Below are positions 44,708 to 51,516 of a DNA stretch of 64,000 bases, piece by piece; the first letter of the stretch is position 1, and each line of letters begins with the position of its first letter. Both the position numbers and the translations under genes were made by a program. Origin of the DNA: Bordetella genomosp. 5 (lineage in GTDB: Bacteria; Pseudomonadota; Gammaproteobacteria; Burkholderiales; Burkholderiaceae_B); NCBI RefSeq assembly GCF_002261475.1, contig NZ_NEVN01000002.1:124001-188000 (forward strand), in the 5' to 3' direction. Under the pieces are notes generated by a model. It was not told the DNA's origin, searched no databases, and saw only the letters and a program-made list of their open reading frames with translations.

Positions 44708-45076
44708 ATGACCCCGCGCAAACTCGCATTCGTTTCCACGCTCGTACTGGCCCTGTCGGCCACCGCTCACGCCCAGGCGCCCGCCAAGACCGAAGGCGGC
44801 ATGCTGGTCGACGGCAAAGGCATGACGCTCTACACCTTCGACAAGGACGCCGGCGGCAAGAGCGCCTGCAACGACCAGTGCGCGAAAGCCTGGCCGCCCC
44901 TGATGGCCGATGCCGGCGCCAAGGCGCAGGGCGACTGGAGCGTGATCAAGCGCGACGACGGCTCCAGCCAGTGGGCCTACAAGGGCAAGCCGCTGTATCT
45001 GTATGCCAAGGACGCCAAGCCGGGCGACAAGACCGGCGACAAGTTCCGCGACGTCTGGCACATCGTCAAGCCCTGA
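44708..45076 (+). CDS. Secreted COG4315 protein with Yx(FWY)xxD repeats
   Basis: The 122-residue protein has a signal peptide (cleavage near ATAHAQ, residue 24) and two copies of the family motif Yx(FWY)xxD: YTFDKD with following CNDQCAKAWPP, and YLYAKD. It is predicted to be periplasmic; there is no lipobox Cys although the family is often called lipoprotein. Function is unknown. ATG 44708 has GGAG 7 nt upstream; the ATG at 44702 is too close. It heads a module with an ECF sigma factor and anti-sigma. Confidence 0.85.
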   Translation: MTPRKLAFVSTLVLALSATAHAQAPAKTEGGMLVDGKGMTLYTFDKDAGGKSACNDQCAKAWPPLMADAGAKAQGDWSVIKRDDGSSQWAYKGKPLYLYAKDAKPGDKTGDKFRDVWHIVKP

Positions 45077-45091
45077 TACGTACGGGCGCCG

Positions 45092-45661
45092 ATGCCTGGT
45101 GACATCGAGGCCCGGATCGTGGCCTGCATCCCCAGCCTGCGTCGCTATGCGCGCGGGCTGACGGGTGACCGCGACCGCGCCGACGATCTGGTGCAGGACA
45201 CGCTCGAGCGTGCCTGGAGCCGCTACTCGCGCTGGCAACAGCGCGGGGAGCTGCGCGCCTGGATGTTCGGCATCATGCACAACCATTTCGTCGACGGCTT
45301 GCGCGCGCGCCAGCGCGGGCTCGAAGTGGTGGCGGAGGACGGCGAGCTGCCGGACGTGCCGGTGCGCGCCACGCAGACGGACGCGCTCGAACTGCGCGAT
45401 CTCGATCGCTGCCTCGCCCGGCTTGCGCCCGAGCAGCGCGCGGTCCTGCTGCTGGTGGCGGTCGAAGCGTTCAGCTATCGCGAGGCCGCGCAGGTGCTCG
45501 ACGTGCCGGTGGGCACCGTGATGTCGCGGCTGTCGCGCGCCCGCGAGCGCCTGGCCGCACTGCTTGCCGAACGCGACGAGGGCGTGCCGGTTGCGCCCGC
45601 AACCGCTTCCGATGATCCGCCCGGCATGGCGCAGGGCCGCCATCTGCACCGTATCAAATGA
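45092..45661 (+). CDS. ECF RNA polymerase sigma factor
   Basis: The 189-residue sigma has region 2 (about 10-75: RRYARGLTGDRDRADDLVQDTLERAWSRYSRW, LRAWMFGIMHNHFVD) and region 4 (about 105-165: LAPEQRAVLLLVAVEAFSYREAAQVLDVPVGTVMSRLSRARERL). It lies 15 nt after the COG4315 gene and is followed by its likely anti-sigma, 1 nt later. It probably controls the module through the GGAAT-N17-CGTC promoter. Confidence 0.92.
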   Translation: MPGDIEARIVACIPSLRRYARGLTGDRDRADDLVQDTLERAWSRYSRWQQRGELRAWMFGIMHNHFVDGLRARQRGLEVVAEDGELPDVPVRATQTDALELRDLDRCLARLAPEQRAVLLLVAVEAFSYREAAQVLDVPVGTVMSRLSRARERLAALLAERDEGVPVAPATASDDPPGMAQGRHLHRIK

Positions 45662-45662
45662 A

Positions 45663-46511
45663 ATGAACGACGACGATTTTGCTCCTCTGCCGCCCGCGGG
45701 CGCGCCGATCACCGAAGCCGACCTGCATGCGTTGGCCGATGACCAGTTGTCCGCGGCCCGGCGTGCCGAGGTCGAGGCCTTCGTGCGCGAGCATCCGGAA
45801 GCCGCGGCGCAGGTGGCGCGTTGGCGCGCGCAGAACGGCGCCCTGCAGGTGCATTTCGCCGACGTGCTCGACGAACCCTTGCCGCTGCGCCTGCCGCTCG
45901 CGCCGCCCGCGCCCCGGCGGGTGTGGGGCAGGGCCCTGGCCGCCGGCCTCGCGCTGGCCGTCTTGAGCGGCACGGCCGGCTGGTTCGCGCGCGGCGAAAT
46001 GGAAGCCCGCGGCGTGCGCGCGGCCGCGGTGGAGCCCGGCATGTTCGCGCATCGCGCCGCCGTCGCCCATGCGGTCTACGCGTCCGATATGCGGCGTCCG
46101 GTGGAGATGGGCGGCGAGCACGAGCAGGCGCTCGTGACCTGGCTCACGCGCCGCGTGGGCGTGCAGGTGCATGCGCCGGATCTGTCCGCGGCGGGCTATC
46201 AGCTGATGGGAGGGCGGCTCTTGCCGGGCGGGAGCGGCGCGGTGGCGCAGCTCATGTACGGCACCGGGGGCGGTGGCGGCGCGCGCGCCGACCAGCGGCT
46301 CACGCTGTACGTCACGCGCGAGGCGACCACGGGGCAGACCGCGTTCCGCTTCATGCAGGACGGCCCCGTGCGGGTGTTCTACTGGATCGAAGGCTCGCTG
46401 GGCTATGCGCTGTCGGGCGAGGTGTCGCGCGACGAACTGCTGCGCGTGGCCCAGGAGGTCTACCGCCAGCTCGCGCCGGCGGCAGGCGCCACGCTTATAC
46501 CGAACGGGTGA
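45663..46511 (+). CDS. Membrane-bound anti-sigma factor (zinc-finger-less RsiW/ChrR-like)
   Basis: The 282-residue protein has an N-terminal cytoplasmic helical anti-sigma domain (about 10-70: ITEADLHALADDQLSAARRAEVEAFVREHPE AAAQ in split form), one membrane helix (about 82-102, LAAGLALAVLSGTAGWFA) and a periplasmic domain of about 175 residues. The HXXXCXXC zinc motif of many anti-sigmas is absent. Coupling to the ECF gene supports the call. Its end overlaps the convergent SDR gene by 17 nt. Confidence 0.82.
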   Translation: MNDDDFAPLPPAGAPITEADLHALADDQLSAARRAEVEAFVREHPEAAAQVARWRAQNGALQVHFADVLDEPLPLRLPLAPPAPRRVWGRALAAGLALAVLSGTAGWFARGEMEARGVRAAAVEPGMFAHRAAVAHAVYASDMRRPVEMGGEHEQALVTWLTRRVGVQVHAPDLSAAGYQLMGGRLLPGGSGAVAQLMYGTGGGGGARADQRLTLYVTREATTGQTAFRFMQDGPVRVFYWIEGSLGYALSGEVSRDELLRVAQEVYRQLAPAAGATLIPNG

Positions 46512-47199
46512 TGCCGCCGTCGATGCGGATGTTCTGGCCGGTGATGTAGCTGGATGCGCTGGACGCGAGGAACGCGATCAGGTCCGCCACTTCTTCGGCG
46601 CGGCCATAGCGTCCCATCGGGATGCGCTCGCGGCGATCGTCCTTCTCGGGCAGGCTGTCGATGAAGCCCGGCAACACGTTGTTCATGCGCACGTTGTGCG
46701 GCGCATATTCATCGGAAAACAACTTGGTGAATGCGGCCAGACCGGCACGGAACACGCCCGAGGTCGGGAACGCGGCTTCGGGCTCGAAGGTCGCGTAGGT
46801 CGAGATGTTGACGATGGCGCCACCGCCCTGGCGCTGCATCACCGGCGCCACCAGGCGCGTGAGGCGGACCACGTTGAGCAGGTAGTAGTCCATGCCGCGC
46901 GCCCAGTCTTCGTCGCTGATCTCCAGCAGCTTGCCCTTGGGACCATGCCCGGCGCTGTTCACGACCGCATCGATGCGGCCCCAGCGATCCAGCACGGTAT
47001 CGACCAGCTTTTGCAGGTCGGCCGGCTCGAGGCTCGACCCCGTCACGCCCAGGCCGCCCAGCGATTCGGCCAGCGCCGCGCCCTTGCCCGAGGGCGACAG
47101 AATGGCGACCTGGAACCCGTCGGCGGCAAGCTTGCGCGCCGCCGCGGCGCCCATGCCGCTGCCACCCGCCGTGATGATGGCGACTTTGCTTTCAGACAT
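46495..47199 (-). CDS. SDR-family protein lacking the catalytic Tyr/Lys
   Basis: The 234-residue protein has a Rossmann fold with cofactor motif TAGGSGMG (about 10-17), NSAGHG near 85 and active-site-region NISTYATFEPEA near 137. In the YxxxK position the sequence reads SGVFR, so the catalytic Tyr is Ser and the Lys is Arg. It may have lost or altered the usual oxidoreductase chemistry, though a substitute Tyr or Lys elsewhere cannot be excluded. It ends with the family IRIDGGITRSV. Confidence 0.82.
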   Translation of the reverse strand: MSESKVAIITAGGSGMGAAAARKLAADGFQVAILSPSGKGAALAESLGGLGVTGSSLEPADLQKLVDTVLDRWGRIDAVVNSAGHGPKGKLLEISDEDWARGMDYYLLNVVRLTRLVAPVMQRQGGGAIVNISTYATFEPEAAFPTSGVFRAGLAAFTKLFSDEYAPHNVRMNNVLPGFIDSLPEKDDRRERIPMGRYGRAEEVADLIAFLASSASSYITGQNIRIDGGITRSV

Positions 47200-47303
47200 T
47201 GCGACTCCTGATATCGGAGGGCGGCGGCAGGCCGCCCGGAGCGCCTATTTGAGCAGCCCGCAGGCGGCGTCGCAATCAAGCCCCTTTTGCTCGTGGGGCC
47301 GCC

Positions 47304-48170
47304 TCAGCGTTTGCCGCGGCTTGCGGTGAGCGTGATACCGGCCGACGCCGTCACGATGGCCGCGACGGCGCCCCACTGGGTCAGGCTGAGCGCCTCGCCC
47401 AGGAACAGCAGGCCCGAAATCGCGCCGAACACGGGTTCGAGGCTGAGCAGCGTGCCGAAGGTGCGCGCGGGCAGACGGGTGAGCACGACCACTTCGAGCG
47501 CGTAGGGCAGGGCGCTCGAGAGCACCGCCACCGCCACGGCGGCCGGCAGCAGCTGCGCCGAGAAGAGCGCCGAGCCGGCGCTGGCGATTCCGAAAGGCAG
47601 GACCGCCAGCGCCGCGAACGCGGCGGCGAGGGCCACGGTGCGCGGCCCGTAGCGCAGCCCGGCGCGTTGGCCGAACACGATGTACAGCGCCCAGCAGACG
47701 CCCGCGCCCAGCGCGTAAGCCACGCCCACGGGGTCGAGCGCGGCCAGGTCGTCGCCATGCGGGATCAGCACCACCAGACCGATCGCGGCCAGGCCGATCC
47801 AGGCGAAGTCGAGCAGCCGGCGCGACGTGAAGACCGCGACCGCCAGCGGCCCGGTGAATTCGAGCGCGACGGCGATCCCGAGCGGGATCGTGCTGATCGA
47901 CATGTAGAACATCAGATTCATGCCGCCCAACGTCAGACCATAGAGCGCCACGATGCGCCAGCCCTCGGCCGGCAGCCGCAGGCGCCAGGGTTGCAGGATG
48001 GGCAGCAGAATGAGGGCGGAGAACAGCAGCCGCAGGGCCGCGGTGCCTTGCGCGCCCACGGCCGGGAACAGGCTTTTCGCCAGCGATGCGCCGCCTTGCA
48101 GCGAGGCCATGGCGATCAGGAGCAGCAGGACGGGAACGACGGGAGAGGCGGGGCGGTCAGGGGCGGACAT
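47304..48170 (-). CDS. EamA/RhtA-family (DMT) transporter
   Basis: The 288-residue protein has ten predicted membrane helices in two EamA repeats (about 5-140 and 150-285) with the RhtA-like pattern LLFSALILLPIL, MSISTIPLGIAVALEFTGPL and FGTLLSLEPVFGAISGLLFLGEALSLTQ. RhtA-type carriers export threonine, homoserine or related compounds; specificity here is unknown. Confidence 0.85.
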   Translation of the reverse strand: MSAPDRPASPVVPVLLLLIAMASLQGGASLAKSLFPAVGAQGTAALRLLFSALILLPILQPWRLRLPAEGWRIVALYGLTLGGMNLMFYMSISTIPLGIAVALEFTGPLAVAVFTSRRLLDFAWIGLAAIGLVVLIPHGDDLAALDPVGVAYALGAGVCWALYIVFGQRAGLRYGPRTVALAAAFAALAVLPFGIASAGSALFSAQLLPAAVAVAVLSSALPYALEVVVLTRLPARTFGTLLSLEPVFGAISGLLFLGEALSLTQWGAVAAIVTASAGITLTASRGKR

Positions 48171-48387
48171 CGGAACGGCGGGCGCGGAGGGAGCGCCAGC
48201 CCGGCGAGCCGGCGCGGCGCTATTCTACGCGTGCGCAGTAGCGCGCGCTGCGGCGGGCGCAGCACCGTGCGCTGCGGTGCGCACGGCGCCGGGCGCAGCG
48301 GCTGGCCCGTCGGCGCGCGCAGCGGCGCCCGCAACGGCTCGCCCGGCATCTTGCACGACAGCGGACGCGGTGACCCGCGCCTCCGCC
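48171..48387. other. 217-nt GC-rich spacer with degenerate repeats
   Basis: Upstream of the EamA gene and downstream of the stress-protein gene (both minus strand). It contains imperfect GCGCAGCGG/GCGCTGCGG repeats, several of them mutually complementary. No convincing gene, terminator or operator was found. Confidence 0.5.
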
Positions 48388-48813
48388 CTATTTCACCAGC
48401 GTGACGGGCACCGGGCTCAGATGCAGCACCTTGGTCGCGATCGATCCCAGCATGATGGCGGGAATGCCGCCCAGGCCGCGCGTGCCCATTACGATCTCGC
48501 CCGCATCCAGCGTTTCGGCGCGGCGGACGATGCTCTCCGCGACCGGGCCGATCTCCTGATGCACGTCGTAGGGTTGGCCGGCGGCCTTCAGCACGGCCAC
48601 CGCGTCCTTGAAGGCGAACTCGGCCTCTTCGCGCTGGTAGGTGTCGATGTCTTCCTGCGTGAGGCCCAGATGCAGGCCCTGGCGCACCAGGGTGGGCAGC
48701 ACGGTCACCAGATGCACGGTGGTCTGGGCGGGATAAAGGTGGCGGTCTAGCACCACGCGCAGGGCGTGCAGCGCATGCTCCGAACCATCGACCGGAATCA
48801 CGATGTCTTTCAT
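48388..48813 (-). CDS. Universal stress protein family (UspA-like)
   Basis: The 141-residue protein is a single Usp domain: IVIPVDGSEHALHAL at the start and the ATP-binding motif GTRGLGGIPAIMLGSIATKVLHLSPVPVTLV (about 108-138) fitting Gx2Gx9G(S/T). ATG 48813 follows GAGGAG. It is likely cytoplasmic and stress-induced. Confidence 0.9.
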   Translation of the reverse strand: MKDIVIPVDGSEHALHALRVVLDRHLYPAQTTVHLVTVLPTLVRQGLHLGLTQEDIDTYQREEAEFAFKDAVAVLKAAGQPYDVHQEIGPVAESIVRRAETLDAGEIVMGTRGLGGIPAIMLGSIATKVLHLSPVPVTLVK

Positions 48814-49021
48814 AGGACTCTCCTCAGCTGGTGGGGGGCGTGGCCGGGACCGCCCGCAGGCGACCAACCTGACAAATACTTTAAAGCATGAGGAGAAAGC
48901 CCGCGCTGCGCGGGATCAATCAGGGGCGACGCGGTGGCGCCGCCCGGCAGCGCGCACCGCGCGACCGGACGCGGATGGCGGTGTCGCGCGGGTCTGGTGT
49001 GACGTCGATGCAGCGCGGCGC

Positions 49022-50143
49022 TCAGGCCGCGGCCAGCCGCCACAGCGTGGTGATCTCGCCCGAGCGCGCGGCGTGCAGCGGATCGGTCGGATCCAGCGCG
49101 CGCTTGTGCGTGGGCCGGGTGTCGTGCCGCGCCACCACGCGCAGTCCCGCCTCGGCGATCCAGCCCGCGAGTGCCTCGGGCGCGCGCAGGCCGATGCGTT
49201 CGGCGAGGTTCGACATGACGAGCCAGCCTTCGCCCGCGGGCGTCAGGTGCGCGGCCAGGCCGGCCAGAAAGCCCCGCAGCATGCGGCTGTCGGGGTCGTA
49301 GATGGCGGCTTCGATCGGCGAACTGGGCCGCGCCGGCAGCCACGGCGGGTTGCACACGACCAGATCGAAGCGGGCATCGGGATACAGATCGCTCGCGCGC
49401 ACCTCGACCTTGTTCTGCAGGCCCAGACGCTGGAGATTGTCGCGCGTGCAGGCCAGGGCACGCGGATCCTGATCGACCGCCAGCACCTGCAGACCGCGCC
49501 GCGCCAGCACCGCCGCCAGCACGCCCGTGCCGGAACCCAGGTCGAGCGCGGTACCGGCGCCGGCCGGCAAGGGCGCGCGCGCGACCAGATCGATGTATTC
49601 ACCGCGCACCGGCGAGAACACGCCGTAATACGGATGCAGCGTCGCGCCGCCCAGGGCCGCGATGGGCACGCCGTTGCGGCGCCATTCGTAGGCGCCGATC
49701 AGGCCCTGCAGCTCGCGCAACGAAATCAGATAGGGCTCGTCGGCCGTGCCGTGCGCCTGCGCGCAGGCCTGGGCCACGTCGGGGGCGCGCCGCAGCGGGA
49801 TGTGATCGCCGGGCTGCACTTCGATCAGCAGCAGGCCGAGCGTGCGGGCACGTTGCGCCTGCCGCATGCGATGCTGGTTGAAGGCGTCGAGCTGGGTGTC
49901 GGCGGGCTTGACGCGGCGCTTGTCGACGCGGCGCGTGATGGCTTGCAACAGCTGACGGGCGTTCTGGAAGTCGCCGCGCCACACCAGGCCGATGCCTTCG
50001 CTCGTCATGCGATAGGCGAGATCGGCGGTGAGCGTGTCGTCGACGCATTCGAGGCGGCGCGGCACGGGCGCCCCGCTCTCCGATTGCCAGCGTGCCCGGC
50101 GCTCGGCGCCGTCTTCGGTCCAGGTGGCGCACTCGAGGCTCAT
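49022..50143 (-). CDS. Class I SAM-dependent methyltransferase (PrmC/RlmG-like, NPPW motif)
   Basis: The 373-residue protein has an N-terminal region of about 190 residues and a Rossmann methyltransferase domain (about 195-360): motif I ALDLGSGTGVLAAVLARRG, LAVDQDPRALACTRDN, and NPPW, the catalytic signature of N-directed methyltransferases. The substrate could be a protein Gln or RNA base; the N-terminal region does not resolve this. It follows the fds gene cluster on the minus strand. Confidence 0.85.
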   Translation of the reverse strand: MSLECATWTEDGAERRARWQSESGAPVPRRLECVDDTLTADLAYRMTSEGIGLVWRGDFQNARQLLQAITRRVDKRRVKPADTQLDAFNQHRMRQAQRARTLGLLLIEVQPGDHIPLRRAPDVAQACAQAHGTADEPYLISLRELQGLIGAYEWRRNGVPIAALGGATLHPYYGVFSPVRGEYIDLVARAPLPAGAGTALDLGSGTGVLAAVLARRGLQVLAVDQDPRALACTRDNLQRLGLQNKVEVRASDLYPDARFDLVVCNPPWLPARPSSPIEAAIYDPDSRMLRGFLAGLAAHLTPAGEGWLVMSNLAERIGLRAPEALAGWIAEAGLRVVARHDTRPTHKRALDPTDPLHAARSGEITTLWRLAAA

Positions 50144-50228
50144 CGCGCGCTCCTCGAAAAGGGGCGGGCGGCAAAGGCGTGAGGGAATCGGGGCATGGCG
50201 AAGAAAGTCCGGGCAGAGCCTCGCAATG

Positions 50229-50375
50229 TAGCAGTTTCGGATAGCCCGGGCCGAGGCCGATACCGCCGATCACGCCCGAGCCCAACCAGAGCATCCACAT
50301 CTGGTGCAGATAAATGCCCGCCGCCGAGATCACCAGGGTGGCCGGCCGCAAGAAGCGTCCGATCCGGATCGGTGA
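50229..50375 (-). pseudogene. Remnant of an oxalate/formate antiporter (OFA) MFS transporter
   Basis: On the minus strand a stretch of about 49 codons reads RFLRPATLVISAAGIYLHQ followed by MWMLWLGSGVIGGIGLG and GYPKLL. This resembles the loop and helices 3-4 region of OFA-family carriers (typically SALGVYLHQ-WLLYLGYGVIGGCGLGxGY). No start codon, no remaining helices and no stop in the right place exist, so it is a deletion remnant just after fdsD, where an oxalate/formate transporter often sits in related genomes (recalled, not checked). Confidence 0.7.
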
Positions 50376-50385
50376 GGCGTTGCAG

Positions 50386-50643
50386 CTAGACCGTGGCCGC
50401 CACCCGTGGCGCGAAGCGCGCCGGGTCGGCCTGGATCGCCGCAAGCACGAGGGGATGCAGGGGCACCTCGCCCTGTCCGTCCGGATGCCGCACGATCCAG
50501 TCCAGCAGTTCGGTGCGCATGCGCGGCTCCCAGAACTTCTGGATGTGGTTGGCCACGCCCTCGGCGCCTTCGGCGCGATCGGGATACGCATCGAAGAAAT
50601 CGCCGATGCGGTTGGCCATGCGGATCAGGTTGACGGGGTCCAT
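50386..50643 (-). CDS. fdsD: NAD-dependent formate dehydrogenase delta subunit
   Basis: The 85-residue protein matches the small FdsD family: VNLIRMANRIGDFFDAYPDR and GVANHIQKFWEPRMR followed by a C-terminal PLVLAAIQADPARFAP. It is required for assembly/activity of the FdsABG complex. It begins 18 nt after fdhD. Confidence 0.94.
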   Translation of the reverse strand: MDPVNLIRMANRIGDFFDAYPDRAEGAEGVANHIQKFWEPRMRTELLDWIVRHPDGQGEVPLHPLVLAAIQADPARFAPRVAATV

Positions 50644-50661
50644 GAGACGTCTCGCGCGGGA

Positions 50662-51495
50662 TCAGGCCCGGATGCGCTCCGGGTGGCTGTACAGGGTGGC
50701 GTCGGCATTGCGGGCAAAGCCGACCAGGGTCAGGTTGGACTGCTGCGCCAGGCGGATCGCGAGCGCGGTGGGCGCCGATACGGCGGCCAGCACGCCGATG
50801 CGCGCGGACGCGGTCTTCTGCACCATCTCGAAGCTCGCGCGGCTCGACACCAGGGCCAGGCCCGTGGCGGCGGGCAGGCCGGCGCGGGCCAGCGCGCCGA
50901 TGAGCTTGTCCAGCGCGTTGTGGCGGCCCACGTCTTCGCGCACCAGCTGGATCTGGCCTTGCGCATCGGCCCAGCCGGCCGCGTGGGTGGCGCCGGTGAC
51001 ATCGTGCAGACGCTGGTGCGGGCGCAGGGCGCGCATCGCGTCGAGCAGCAGCTGCACCGCGAACGGCTCGCCGTCGGGCAGGGGCGGCACCGGCCGCAGC
51101 ACTTCAGGCAGGGTCTCGACGCCGCACAGGCCGCAGCCCGTGCGGCCGGACATGGCGCGGCGGCGCTCTTTCAGGCGCGCCAGGCACGCGCTGGCGATTT
51201 CCAGCTGCACCACGATGCCGTCGGGCCGCGGGTCCAGGTCGATGCCGCGCACGTCGCTCGCGCTGCCCACGATGCCCTCGGTCAGCGAGAAGCCGAGCGC
51301 GAAGTCTTCGAGGTCGGACGGCGTGGCCAGCATGGTGGCGTGGCTGATGCCGTTGTACTCGAGCGCGACCGGCGTTTCCTCGGCCACATGGTCCGTCTGC
51401 GCGGCGGGGGCAAGCTGGCCGGCGCGGATGCGCACGACCTGCGTGTCGGCGCTGACGGACCAGTCGGGCGTGGGGCGGGGGACTTGGCAATCCAT
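50662..51495 (-). CDS. fdhD: Formate dehydrogenase accessory sulfurtransferase FdhD
   Basis: The 277-residue protein has FdhD motifs EETPVALEYNGISHATMLATP, DLEDFALGFSLTEGI, SGRTGCGLCGVE with the sulfur-carrying CxxC (Cys121, Cys124), DVTGATHAA and LVREDVGRHNALDKLIG. FdhD passes sulfur from a cysteine desulfurase to the molybdenum cofactor of formate dehydrogenase. It lies between fdsA and fdsD, in the usual fdsGBACD order (fdsC). Confidence 0.96.
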   Translation of the reverse strand: MDCQVPRPTPDWSVSADTQVVRIRAGQLAPAAQTDHVAEETPVALEYNGISHATMLATPSDLEDFALGFSLTEGIVGSASDVRGIDLDPRPDGIVVQLEIASACLARLKERRRAMSGRTGCGLCGVETLPEVLRPVPPLPDGEPFAVQLLLDAMRALRPHQRLHDVTGATHAAGWADAQGQIQLVREDVGRHNALDKLIGALARAGLPAATGLALVSSRASFEMVQKTASARIGVLAAVSAPTALAIRLAQQSNLTLVGFARNADATLYSHPERIRA

Positions 51496-51516
51496 GGCGG
51501 TGGCTTCCGGTATGGG

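Noticed and set aside
48171-48387. Possible tandem-repeat or CRISPR-like array
   Set aside because: The repeats are degenerate and irregularly spaced, without constant spacers. They are simple GC-rich sequence.
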